Positions 14,501-28,732 of a stretch of 64,000 bases of DNA are shown piece after piece. Both the position numbers and the translations under genes were made by a program. Positions within the stretch are counted from its first letter, which is position 1, and every line of letters starts with the position of its first letter. The notes under the pieces were generated by a model. It did not search any database. It was not told the origin of the DNA and worked only from the letters and a program-made list of their open reading frames with translations. This DNA is from Lineus longissimus (lineage: Eukaryota > Nemertea > Pilidiophora > Heteronemertea > Lineidae): positions 7,256,001 through 7,320,000 of the forward strand of contig NC_088323.1 in the NCBI RefSeq assembly GCF_910592395.1, written 5' to 3'.

Positions 14501-17500
14501 CAGATGTACACACTGTTTGTTTAGAAAATTTACCAACGAGTGCCCATTTTGGATGTTTTTCTTGTGAGGCAGCCATTCTCCCAGGCCTCAAGGAACACTT
14601 TCCAGGGCAGCCTGCTCGGTAAGTTGGAAGGCCTGTTAAGATGCTCGGCAATCGGGGAATTCTTTCTCCAGGGTTTTTTTATGGTGCACTTTTCATCAAA
14701 AGTATAAATTTACAAGTTATCATTTCTCATAATGTTTAAGGTGAATATTTGACATATCGAACATGTCAAAACACAAAACTAGTTAGCTTATTTTGAAAAC
14801 AATGGTTACTGAGGGTTTAACTCTTTCACTATAAGGTCATTGTTTTATTAATCAAGTATGTTCAAACAAGTTGGAGACGCTTGATTGGCAAGTGTAATTA
14901 CCGTATTTTGCTGCGTATAAAACGCACCGGGGTATAAAGCGCACCCATTGAGTCCGTAGACAAAATCCAGACATAAGGCGCACCTACGTATAACACGCAG
15001 TACATTTTACACTTCTGAGATGCCCGCTGCCTATCTTTCCTTCGTAAAAGCCTCGCTTTGATGTTAAATCATGGCGGCACACGATCAGCTGATTTATCGA
15101 TTTGGATTTATCTCGCATCCACGCTCTGAATATTGCCGCTAAGGACCCTCAAAAACATTTATAGAAGTAACTGAAATGATAATGAGGATACTAATATGTA
15201 TTGCGTACAGAACAGGCGAGTTAGCATCGGTGAACTATGCAAAGTGCATCGATATTCCCCGATTTTTCTTTCGTGCAAAAATATAAAATGCGCCGACTTG
15301 GTTGCGAGCCAAAAAAGCCGTCAAAAGAAATGAGTTGATGGAAAAATCTTGTGATCATTCGGTGGCTTCCTAGGGCTAGGCCATAGATAACACGCACCTT
15401 CGTATAACGCGCACCCCCCGATTTTAGGGCTTTCATGGGTCAAAAAGCTGCGCCTTATACGCAGCAAAATACGGTAGTATAAGTCTTTCAATCAGAAACA
15501 TGTTTGATTTGTCAAAGTTTGTATTATGTCTCCTTGGTGATTTTGTGTTGTTATAGTTTTCATGGTAAATCAAAGATTGTACATGGTCATTCAGGTTTGG
15601 ACTCCAGACTGGGAACACACATATTTGGACTTCCAATCTGTATTTGTAATTGTAACTGTCAATGTATTTGCTTTCATGAAAGTTTATTGAATTAGAAGAA
15701 GTGAACAGAACCTACAGGACTCTAATTTATTTCTACAGCTAGTCTCCTTTTCCCCCATAATAGTTTCTCCGTTTCTGCGAACATTCTGACACGTTTTCCT
15801 GCCGACAATGATCATGAAAAAGTGCATCGTGTAGGTGTTAATTTAATGTTTCCACGGCCATGGGCAGAATATCACATAACGGGATTTGTGCCCATTACTG
15901 CGACTGCATTAGTTGGAAAAATATCTTCCCCTGCCGTGGGATACTGTGGGCAGTAATGGGAACTTGTAATAGTTTTGTTCAAACTAATTACTTTCTCCCG
16001 ATATAATTACAAAGACAGGTTGTACCTCAATTCTAACATATCGTAATTATTTTTCCCCGAAACACATTTATTGAAAAGTTATCGCTTCGGGGTCGGGTGG
16101 GCGTTGCATTGTGAGTGCAAGGTATGTCATATTGTTTCTCAGGACCTCATGTTAAACATTTTATTCAGGTAATTATCGTCCATGCATGAGTATTTCACCA
16201 GGTTGTGGGAGGCAAATGTACGGTGGCCCATAGAGGACATGCGTTTATTTTCAATATAATAGAAAATTTTTCTTTTTACAATGTGCTTTTTTCTCTCAAA
16301 TTACAACCGCCGTCGGATTTATTTCTCACCGCCGAAAAAATAATTTCCACCGCCGGGTAAAAAATAATAATTCCCACCACCGCCAAGGAAAATAATATCG
16401 ACCGCGGTGGAAATTAATATCCACCACGGTGGAAATAATAACCACCCGGTGTCAATAACGAATTAGCTCCCGCGGTGGATATTATTTCCACCGCGGTCGA
16501 TATTAATTTCCACCGCGGTGGTGGGAATTATTATCTTTTACCCGGCAAAAAAAAACACATTGTAAAAAAAAAATTCTATTATATTGAAAATAAACGCATG
16601 TCCTCTATGGGTCACCGTACAAATGGCCTCAAAATGCACCATTCCATATTTACGTCAACGCTGCAGTTACATATCAGTGAATTTTCGACGAAGGTTTGTT
16701 TTGAAGTCGGTGTAGACTTCAAAACAGCCTGCAGCACCATTTTGATGCAGTCTCAGGCCCAAGGCCTGAATGAACCAATAATCATTTTAATTTCAGAGCT
16801 CAGACGAAGTTTCTCAGGGCATCTCGGGTTATCTGTGAGGTTCCCAATTTTGATCATGTTTCCTTACTTTCTCGTTCCAGAGATACAAGCAGCTTATGGA
16901 AGGAGTTGTCACTCCTTTGCCCACGCTTCAGAAATCGGGTAGGTCCACTACACATGACATAACGTCCTGTACGACGTCAGATTGCAACGCAGCACTATGC
17001 ATTTTGATGTCAAAACGGCAACGTTAGATTGCAACACTACGCTACACATTATGATGTCAAAACGGCAACGTTAGATTGCAACACTGCGCTACACATTATG
17101 ATGTCAAAACGGCAACGTTAGATTGCAACACAGCGCTACGCATTATGATGTCAAAACGGCAACGTTAGATTGCAACACAGCGCTACGCATTATGATTCAA
17201 AACGGCAACGTTAGATTGCAACACAGCGCTACGCATTATGATTCAAAACGGCAACGTTAGATTGCAACACAGCGCTATGCATTATGATTCAAAACGGCAA
17301 CGTTAGATTGCAACACTGCGCTACGCATTATGATTCAAAACGGCAATGTTAGATTGCAACACAGCGCTACGCATTATGATTCAAAACGGCAACGTTAGAT
17401 TGCAACACAGCGCTACGCATTATGATTCAAAACGGCAACGTTAGATTGCAACACAGCGCTACGCATTATGATTCAAAACGGCAACGTTAGATTGCAACAC

Positions 17501-20500
17501 AGCGCTACGCATTATGATTCAAAACGGCAACGTTAGATTGCAACACAGCGCTACGCATTATGATTCAAAACGGCAACGTTAGATTGCAACACAGCGCTAC
17601 GCATTATGATTCAACACGGCAACGTTAGATTGCAACACAGCGCTACGCATTATGATTCAAAACGGCAACGTTAGATTGCAACACTGCGCTACGCATTATG
17701 ATTTAAAACGGCAACGTTAGATTGCAACACAGCGCTACGCATTATGATTCAAAACGGCAACGTTAGATTGCAACACAGCGCTACGCATTATGATTCAAAA
17801 CGGCAACGTTAGATTGCAACACAGCGCTACACATTATGATTCAAAACGGCAACGTTAGATTGCAACACTGCGCTACGCATTATGATTTAAAACGGCAACG
17901 TTAGATTGCAACACTGCGCTATACATTATGATGTCAAAACGGCAAGCATGCGCTCTCCTGGTTGGCAAAACATGTTTTTGCGAGCCATTCGATCGGCTTG
18001 ATGGAACTGGTTGAAAATTTTATTGAGTAAAGAATTCGGGCAGTTCTATCAATGCGCTTGATCCAATAGGTAAACTGACGGCCTATAATACCATCAAAAA
18101 TATATAAGCTTGACTTATAAATTTTTGATACCATGAAATGCATTTTATCAAGCAGTGTTATTTTAGTTGATTTATTTGAGAAATGTACTCTGTGAGAAAA
18201 ATACAGAGAAACCAACAGGGGGAATGGAAATTGAATATGAGAGTAAGAATAACCTTTAAAAGCCCCCTATTGTCAGAAAGCGGTACTCGGAACTAGGTAA
18301 GGTGCTGTAAGATTGCTTCACATTCTAAGTATATCAATTCTTTTTATGATTGATACCAAGGAAATTAGAAATGAAATAAATTATGACACAATGACCCAGC
18401 CTAAGCCATCTCTAGATTGCCATGTTGTCCACAGAGATGCTGCAAGGTAAAGGGAATGTCATTTTTGTCTCTCAGACATATGGGATTGCTAAACTTTAGA
18501 AAGTGTGAACTATCGACTTTTTTGGCCGCCCTTGGGACATCGGGGATTTTTAGTAATGGATGAGACAGACTTCTCCAGGGGTTTGATATCAAAGAAATAG
18601 TTTGGCTCGGCGCTATTGCTATGGTTCAGTGTGACTTGGTTTTGGATAGACAGGATTTTAGGTGATTCTTTTGTCAGTTTGAAGTGTACAGTCCAAATCA
18701 CAATTGACATCCCTTAAATCTTGTCAGTGGTGGGTCACTGAAGTGCTAACCACTGTGTAGGGGGCACAATATATGCACAACCTTCGCGAAACATAGCACG
18801 TTAATGACATGCTACTTGGCGTGTATGTTGTGCGTAACTGACGCTGAGCAGAAGGGATGTCAATTGTGACTTGGACTGTAGTTGATTCCCTAGATCTTGC
18901 CTGCAACAGCAGACAGTAACTCTTTTTCCTAAAGGAACAACGACAAATGGTTAAAAGGCAAGAAGTTGTCTTTGATCATAAACATGATAAAAGGGTTTGC
19001 TGGAACGTGTTGGATAGTATAGTAGAACCTCTCTTGGCGGACACCTCTATTAAGGACAACCTCTCTATTAAGGACACCAGTTTTAGCCCCAAAGTGGTTG
19101 TTTCCATTCAATTTGAACTCTCTAATCAGGACACCTCTCTATTAAGGACAGCACTTGTCAGTCACGAGGGTGTCCTTAATAGAGAGTTTCTGCTGTATCT
19201 GCAGTCAACTTAATTTGTCTTCATCAATCCTCTCCAATGGCAGTTTTGTGTCGCAAACTTTCATCACCTTTGATAAAACATGATATAGTCGTCCCGTTAA
19301 TTGCCTCTTAGAAGAGCATCATGGGAATTACTGTTGCATTTTGGGATACTCCATCTATCAGTCGCAGATGGTGTGACGCGAGTTGAAATTTGTTCATAAT
19401 CACTAATGTTAATGAAGAATTTTAAGACCGATTTTTTTCATGAAATGCATATACTTCATTCAAATGTCGCCATCTATACTATTAGCATGAAACTAATTAT
19501 CCCAGAGTGCGTTTGGCGTGTTTAGAGAGGGTGCGACCACGTGGACATCCTATAAACGTCACCCACTTTGTATGGGACATGTACAGTTCATGATGTGCTA
19601 TTCACGTCATCTTCAGCGAAAGGGTTAATGTTGTCATTGTGACAAGTGAAACGTTAACCATGACAAATGACACATGAATCCTATATAACATGTCGATTTC
19701 ACCATGACTAATAACACGTGAATCCTGTATATAAACCTTACATGTCGATTTCACCAATCACCATGTGTACCCTGCACGCTCGCGCAAGCGATGTTTTTCA
19801 AATGCGTTATACTTCCAGACGCTGCCAAGAAGGCAACCCAGAACTCGACCATGCCGAAGTCCACATCATCGCCTTCCAAGCTGCCCCCTGGTGGCAAGAC
19901 CCAGACAGGAAAGAATGAGTCACCCTTCAACCCTGCTGCTCCAATCACTCCAGTGAGTATTCAATCATTGTTTGCTCTTCTGAGCTTTTGTTTTAAAAAT
20001 ATTGAGTTGAGAGCCGAACATCAGTTTTTAGCTCACCTCTGGGGAGCTTATACGATACTGTGGCATCCGTCGTCATTCGTTAGTGGAGCACGTTTCGTCA
20101 CCACTAGGGCAAGATGTCTTAAACTTGGTGTGATGGTAGCTTTGGGCAATATGCCCAGAGGCATTTTTCTTTTTCGCGATATGACCTACTTTCTGGCCTC
20201 CAGGCGGCCATCTTGGAAATTGGTTTTTTGCCTTTTTGAAGGCATTGGTGATATGCTCTTTTGCTGACTGATGGCATTGGTGATATGCTCCTTTGATAAC
20301 TGATGGCAGTGGTGATATGCTCCTTTGATAACTGATGGCATTGGTGATATGCTCCTTTGATAACTGATGGCAGTGGTGATATGCTCCTTTGATAACTGAT
20401 GGCATTGGTGATATGCTCCTTTGATAACTGATGGCATTGGTGATATGCTCCTTTGATAACTGATGGCAGTGGTGATATGCTCTTTTGATAACTGGTGGCA

Positions 20501-23500
20501 TTGGTGATATGCTCCTTTGATAACTGATGGCATTGGTGATATGCTCCTTTGATAACTGATGGCATTGGTGATATGCTCCTTTGATAACTGATGGCAGTGG
20601 TGATATGCTCTTTTGATAACTGGTGGCATTGGTGATATGCTCTTTTGCTAACTGATGGCATTGGTCAGATATGCTCTTTTGCCAACTGCTGGTGTTGGTG
20701 ATATGCTTTTTAGCTCACCTCTTAGCAGAGGTGAGCTTATCCCATACCGTGGCGTCCGTCGTCCGTCGTCGTCGTCGTCCGTTAGCAGGGCACGTTTCGT
20801 AACTGTTAGAGCTATTGAGTTGAAACTTGGTACACATGTACCCTTATGTAATGACACCTTGGAGACTAAGTTTCAATCCGATTCGTTTCATGGTTTGGCC
20901 ACCAGGGGGCCAAACATTAAAAGTGAAAATATGCAATATCTCCCTTAATAGTAGTCGGGAAATTTTGAAAAAAATATGGTAGGTACTTCTAGCAAAGGTG
21001 CATCATATATCCTCCGGGTTTTTGATTTGACCTCCTTTTCAAGGTCACAGAGGTCAAATGGTGTAAATTGGTCATTAGGATGTAACGATGGCACGTTTCT
21101 AAACTGCAATGACTATTGATACCAAATTTGGTACACATTTACCCCTTAGTCAGGTGATCTTAGGGACCAAAGTTTGGTCCAATATGATTCACCACTTGAC
21201 CACCAGGGGGCAAAATCCAAAAACCTTAAAAATGTGATTATTCCTTAACTTCTTGCCCGATTGCCACCAATTTGATATCATGGGTACATCTAACCACCAT
21301 ACAGTATATGTCACACAGGTTTTTAATTTGACCTTCTTGTCAAGGTCACAGAGGTCAAATGGCATAAATTCGCCGTCAGGCCGTAACTATGGCACGTTTC
21401 TTAACTGCAATGACTATTGATCACAAATTAAGTACACATGTACCCCTTGGTTAGGTGATCTCAGGTACCGAAGTTTGGTGCGATCTGATTTGCCGTTTGG
21501 CCTCCAGGGAGGGGGCCAAATCCTAAATTCTTCAAAATGCCATTATACCTAGTAATGACTTGCCCGATTGGCACCAATTTTATATCATAGGTGCATCTAA
21601 TTCTAACAACCATTCAATGTGTCACCCGGGTCTTCTTTGATTTGACCTACTTTTCAAGGTCACAGAGGTCGAATGTACTGTAAATTGGCCATTTTGGGGA
21701 AATTGTAATTGCTTGGACCTACATCAATCCTAACACTACATGACACAATACCATGCTCTTTATCCATCTTTCCTCCACATGAGGTGAGCACAATGGCCCT
21801 GGCCATTTCATTAAAAAATTCCCTCAAGTCATCATTATTGTCGCATAAATGGGTGTAAGCCGTTGGAACTATATATATACGTTTATCTCGCTCCGTAAAG
21901 TACATATCTATAACGCAAGTGATGACCCGCGCTATTTCCATCTGATAATACTCTCACAGAGACTATTATAAAGTTAATCCTGCAATTATTAATAGACCTT
22001 TCACACACATTATTTTCTTATCTCGAAATGTATTAAGGATATCTTATATGATTCCAGTTGAACGTTTCTCGCTGTCGTTCTCTTTTAACCTTGGTGTAAC
22101 CAACTCAAGTGACTTCATGTGGAGTCGGGCAATGATTCTCAAACAGCGAGTTGTCTCCAATAACTCCCAGGATAAATGTACCCAAAGCTAGAGCCTTTTT
22201 CCTGATATTCCTTGTGTTTTTCCAGAGATTCCTAGTGTTTTCCCCGGCATTCTTCCTGTTTTTCCAGAGATTCTTGGTGTTTTTCAGAGTTTCCTGATGT
22301 TTTTCCTGGGATTTTTCCTGATTTCCTAGAAATTCCTGGTGTTTTCCCAGAGGTATTTGGTGTTTTCCAGGGATTCTTGGTGTTTTTCCAGAGATTCCTG
22401 ATGGTTTTCAACATGAGACCCTTCGCGTTGAATCTCTGGTCTGGTACTTGCTCGTCACTCCAATATTTGCAGTTTTTCCTTTCCTTCTTCTTCAATCCTT
22501 CAAAAAACCTGATTGAATTATATATAGCATTCCCCAAATGTTTTCAGATATTTCAAATTGCTATTTGGCCGTCAACAATAATGGAATTAATTTTTTATGG
22601 CCTGATCCTAAATGATGTACCGGTTTTCAGACATGATTAATGTTCCACAGTGTGGCGGATTAAAATTTTATGGATTTTCGAATTTGCAAGAATTTCATTC
22701 AAATTGATTGGAACTCTGAAGCAGTAATCAATATAGCTGACATCTCTTGACGCGTTAAGACTTCATGGTGCAAATGGTTCAATATTAAAACTGTGGATGT
22801 CCTCTGGCTCTCAAAAGTGGTGCTGTCTGTTTGACTTCAACACCGGGATGTGATGATCAAACATCATATGTCGAAAATCATTTTGACATCGTCTGGAGCC
22901 TTTCTTGAAATTGATTAAGGTTTTGTAGTTGTTGTCTATACGTCTGTCAGTATCTTCTGCTGCGTTGATGCTTATTTAGCTTTCGAATGGCTCATCAGAT
23001 CATCCCTTTGGATTTTGTCTACTTTAGATCTCTTTTGGATTCCATCAGGATTAGATTCTCTGCCCGTTGACAAGTGACACTTGTGTTGTCTCTGGAGCGA
23101 GATCTTCAGTTGACAGGAAAAAAACGGGATCTAGTCCATTTTATTTGTGGTGTCGTGGTAGGCTGGATAGAATTACAAGTCCTTAATGGCTGTCGCAGAT
23201 GGCTGCTCAACCATGAATACAAGCGCACTTCAAATTTGAAGAAAAAAACATAATCTGTTTTGTGTTCGAATCGATATGTGATGCCTCGAAAATGACATAT
23301 TTGGAGTCAGTCAGAGGTTGTCGTTATCTATCTACACCCGCCCCTTTGAACACTTCTAGAATTCCACCAATGGAGTTCCCATTTGAACACGTCTAGCTAG
23401 AATTCTACCACTGGTTATGACTGGGGTTCTGCCTCTGGAGTTTCCCCTTTGAACACTCTAGTGTTCCACCACGAGATACTACTGGAGTTCTGCTGCTGGA

Positions 23501-26500
23501 GTTTGCCTGTTGAACACTCTAGTGTTCCACCACGAGATACTACTGGAGTTCTGCTGCTGGAGTTTGCCTGTTGAACACTCTAGTGTTCCACCACGAGATA
23601 CTACTGGAGTTCTGCTGCTGGAGTTTGCCTGTTGAACACTCTAGTGTTCCACCACGAGATACTACTGGAGTTCTGCTGCTGGAGTTCGCCTGTTGAACAC
23701 TCTAGTGTTCCACCACGAGATACTACTGGAGTTCTGCTGCTGGAGTTTGCCTGTTGAACACTCTGGTGTTCCACTACGAGATACTACTTGAGTTCTGCTG
23801 CTGGAGTTTGCCCTTTGAACACTCTAGTGTTCCACTACGAAACACAACTGGAGTTCCCCCTTTAAACATTCCTAGAGTTTCACCACTGGACACCACTGAA
23901 GTGATGCATTTCGAAATGGATTTAGACGAAAAGTCCTACCCAAAGGAAGTCCTGAGCTGCCCAAAACTTCAGCGCCATCTTCGAAGACATAGCTCGGCAT
24001 ATGAACGGCGAGGGAGGGACCAAAAATACCGATCATCGATGCAGGTCAACATAGGTGGAAAGAACCCAGAGGTAGGGAACAGGTGTTTTAGTTCGACTGA
24101 AACCATCTTCAGTAGTTCTTCAGGGCACTTGCTCATTCCTCAAAAGACTTTGCGAGATGATGCTGAGAGTGCGAGACGCGAGTGTGCTTCCCATAAAGGT
24201 TTGATGAGGAGGCAGCAAGCCTTGACTGGTAAAGAGTGTATGGAGTTGGAACTGGGCGTAGTAGCGCAGAAAGGATCAGCGCCAACTGGGAAACAGGGTT
24301 CAGAATCCGATGGGACTGGTAAAACTCATACAGGATTGAGTTGGCCCGAACGTCCATGTTCGGAACCGGGACTTGGTCGATATTGTACCGGTACGGCAGT
24401 ACATGAATTGAATGAAAAACGATGTTCAGGTTGGGAAATGATCAGAAGACATTGTGCAGTACGGGAAACAGCCAGTAAGCCACGTGGAGATCGGGGATTA
24501 TTTCAGAGCCAACAAACGGCATGGAGCTGGGAAGGTCGCCAAAATGCTGGTTTAGATTTGACGACCAAGCCGTTGGATTTGAGTCAAAAACCCCTGGATT
24601 TAACAAGAAAACAGTGGAGGACCCCTGTTGCTATCGACAGAGCAGAAAGTTCATATTTAACGGGACAACGATTAGACGCCTGGGTGTTTGGAAATCAGTG
24701 TATAGGTTTGGATTTGACTAAAAACCCTTATGCTGGTTTGCCATTGACTGGAGATCAGTATTTGGAATTAGATGTGACAAAAAACTCGATGGGTTTTGAT
24801 TTTTCGAGAATTGGACACTCCAAGGATGATTATACCGGTACTAGAAATATTTCAGAATTTTATCTGACCATGAGGCCGTACAGAGCAAGTATGCAGTTTG
24901 AATTTGGCAGAGGACAGCATATGGAGTTCAGTTTTCCCCGAAAAACATGTTTAGAGGGCGACTTGACTAAAAAGCCGTCTGCAGAATCGGATTCTTCTAA
25001 AAAATGTTGTAAGGAAACAGAAACACATATGGCCAGAAATGAATCCATGGCGACAGATTTAACGAGGACGGAATGTATGAATTTGAATATGTCGAGGAAA
25101 CCTAGTCGTGTTTTGGGATTGTGTGAGAAGGAGTGGGAGAGGGTGATGCAGGCGGACTCAGCAAGAAAAGCTCGGGAGGAATCTGAAGTCGTGTCGCAGG
25201 AGATGATAGCGGGCAAAGAGTCTGACGAAATGTCACGTAAAGCGAACGTGAAAAAGAAAACAAGTGCGGAGATGGTGTCGTTGTCTTGGAAGAAGCTGAT
25301 TATGAAGTTGCCTGGTTTGGAGTTCAAGATGATTGGGGAGAAACCAGGCAGTGAAGGCAGGAGGTTGTCGAGGAGGTTTTCCATTAAACGGAAAGTGAAA
25401 ACTGATAAAGAATCTGTGGGAGAATCGAAGGAAAATATTGTGGTTCCTAATGAATCAAAGGAAAATGATGCAAAGATTCCAGAGAATGACCCCAGAGAAA
25501 GTTTGAAAGCAGTCGTCTCTGAACCCAGGACAGATTTGGGGGAAAATAATGCAACAGGCTCTAAACCTGATGAGTCAAATCCTGGAGCTGACCTTGAGGA
25601 AAAGTCGAACAGGTTGAAACCAGATGACAAAGAAAGTTTAAATCTGAGCACAGATTCATCTAAAACAAGGACTAATTTGGAGGGAAATTCCAGGGATGAG
25701 TTGGAACAAGATACAGAAAGTTCCAGATTCGATTCAGGCGGGCCTGAAACTAGAACTGACGAAACTGTGGATGGAGTAGTTGATGATTTGAGTGTTTCTG
25801 TTGGACAGTCAGTCGGCAAGGAACATGATTTGGATTTGGATATTGCGGACACTGAAACAATTGAGAAACTGTCTGTGGAAGTGAGAGGGAAAACAAAGAG
25901 TGAATTACCTTTGACAGATATTGAAGAACCAAATATGGTCTCCAATGACAACCAATTAAACGTTGTATCCAACAACGACCAAACTGAAGAAGCAGACAAT
26001 ATGACTGGAATTGGCTTTGTTCCAAATGGAGAATGTTTGGATTCTGATCAAATTACCAATAATCATTCGACAACAAAGGATAAACGTCTTGTGTCTGATG
26101 ATATCAGGACTATTAACGACTTGCGGGATGAACAGACTCTGTTAGGATCAGACGGCTCAGGGGATGATCAGACACCCGTAGGACCGGACTCCTGGACCAG
26201 AGTAAGTTACCCCTCCCATGTTGAAGTTGCCCATCTAAAATGACTCATCTTTTTGTTGTTGCTCAGTGTTTCATCTAAGGTCTAACCTTTTCTTTACTGG
26301 GAGAGTTCCTGGACCAGAGTAAGTTACCCGACCCAAGCACCAAAGCTTTCATGTTGAAGTTGCCAGTCTAAAATCCTTTGTTGTTGCTCATTCAGGTCTC
26401 AGAGTTTCCTTTAAGATCGCACTTATTCTTTTCTGGGAGAGTTCTGTTGTCTGTGGTAGGATGTTCAGATAGTTTAGTCAGATAGTTCGGATACTTTAGT

Positions 26501-28701
26501 CTCATTCGTTGTATTAGATATCATTGTTTTCAAGTCCCAACATCCATAAATTATATTTTTTCAACCAAGTCATCAGCAACATTCTCCTTGCCAAGTACCT
26601 TAACCTGATTTAAGGTCTCATTGTCACTATACATCCTTGTTATGGGCACCACTACTGCCAGTGGAGACCACATTGATATCACTCAGGTCCTAGGTTCTCG
26701 TTTCTTCTTCTTCCATGAACATTTATGGAGGTAGTCCAGCGAAACTGCTGAATATACGGAAAATCATTCACCCCAGTTCCATCAAACTCAACTTGATCCA
26801 TGGAATATCGCAAAACGATTTTCAAAATTTGGATCATTTCGATGACTTTGAAGCATTTTTTATGCTCCGATTTTCTGATTTGTTTGAAAATCTCCTAAGC
26901 GATTCTGGTGACGTCACGTAACACGAGTTCGATTCGATGACTTCACTTAAACCTGAGTTCAATCCGTGTGTTGGCATTCTCATATAAAACAGTTAACTCG
27001 GCTTATAACTCGGCTTACTCGGTTCACGCATGCGCATTTGAAGCCAAGGCAGACCATTGATAGATTGGTTCCCGATCGACTCACTAGGGCATATGAGCCT
27101 CCCTGTAGTCCTATTAGTCCTTATATCAATGTGTTTGGTCGCCTGACGCTTATAATGAGTAGTGTTTTAGGGTTTCTAACGTTAGTGCATTTCTATAGAC
27201 TATAGTATAGGCCTAGTACATGCCTATTGACGTCAGACCTCTAGGCTTCGTAAAAATGATATACTTTCGATTATCGGATGATCTATTTCCGGACATAGTA
27301 ATTTCTCCGCTCTCGTCATATCCCCCTCCCCCTCTACGCATATGGATACCATCATCAGGTACCACTGCTTCCTCCACAATCCTGGGGCCCATCAAATTTG
27401 CTGGTAAGCAAATTTCTCAGTCGTCTCACAATCACTTGTTTCAGATCAATCAGAGTAACTTGCATGTGCCAGCCATCTGACTGTTTTCTTCACCAAATGA
27501 AATGTCCAGATTGTTTTAAGGCCTCACAGTCTTTGCCTTAAGGTCTCCCAGTTGTTACCTTAAGGTCTCATAATCCTGAAATTTGATTTCTTTCAGATTC
27601 CTTCAGGAAAACTTGCAAGAGCCAGTCATGTCACCTGCACTGTTCTTCTCACCATGTACATGCATACCCCAACATGGTTTAAAGTCTTACAGTCATTGTT
27701 TTAAGGTCTCACCATCCTTAAATGTGATTTCTTTCAGATCCCTGGCACGAATCACCCATGTACGGTCTCACAATCATTGGTTGGGAGGTGATCACACCAT
27801 CACTAAATTTGATTTCTTTCAGATTCCTTCAGGGAAACTTGCACAAACCAGCCATGTCATCTGACTGTATGTCCTTCACCAACATGATATCAAGATTGCT
27901 TTTTAAGGTCTCACCATCCTTAAATCTGATTTCTTTCAGATTCCTTCAGGGAAACTTGCATAAACCAACCATGTGATCTGACTGTACATCCTTCACCAAC
28001 ATGATATCAAGATTGCTTTTCAAGGTCTCACCATCCTTAAATCTGATTTCTTTCAGATTCCTTCAGGGAAACTAGCACGAGCCAGCCATGTCATGACTTT
28101 ATGTCCTTCACCAACATGATATCAAGATTGCTTTTTAAGGTCTCACCATCCTTAAATCTGATTTCTTTCAGATTCCTTCAGGGAAACTAGCACGAGCCAG
28201 CCATGTCATCCGCACCATTCTCCTTACGAAGTACCCCAACATGATCCGTGACAGGAAGTTCCATTTACGCACATATCGCCGCTGCATGATCGGGACGGAG
28301 ATGGTCGACTGGATGCTGACCTTCCAGAATGTGCACTCGCGACAGCAGGCTGTCGGGATGTGGCAGGCGCTACTGGAAGAGGGCGTCGTCGTCCATGGTA
28401 AGTCGAATGGAAAGATTTCCTCAAATTACCAGATAGATATTCTTGTAGCTTCACCTTTCTGCTTATTCTTGTCTTGCAACCTTATGCATTCCTTCTGATA
28501 CTGGCTGCTTGATACCAGCCGGTCATCTGACAGTCGTTTGGGTCTCTGCACCAATGTTAACTGCTTAAAAACAGGAAAATATTTGCGACTATATTACACA
28601 ATTTTTAGAAATTGCATCTTATGTGTAGTTTTAAATTTTGCATTTTTAGCTCAGCTGACAAGCTGAGCTATTCATATGAGTAAATGGTAGAATGAATGTC
28701 C

Positions 28702-28732
<31 letters not shown>

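Noticed and set aside
16985-17942. Possible CRISPR array
   Set aside because: The units are contiguous and identical with no variable spacers, in a eukaryotic intron.
20073-20661. Long antisense ORFs with repeated SYQRSIS-type units
   Set aside because: Pure product of the 32-bp minisatellite.
24860-25999. 379-codon antisense ORF over the long exon
   Set aside because: Serine-rich translation mirrors the low-complexity plus-strand exon. The plus strand has the phase-matched donor and the duplicated exon end; the antisense has no splice or domain support.
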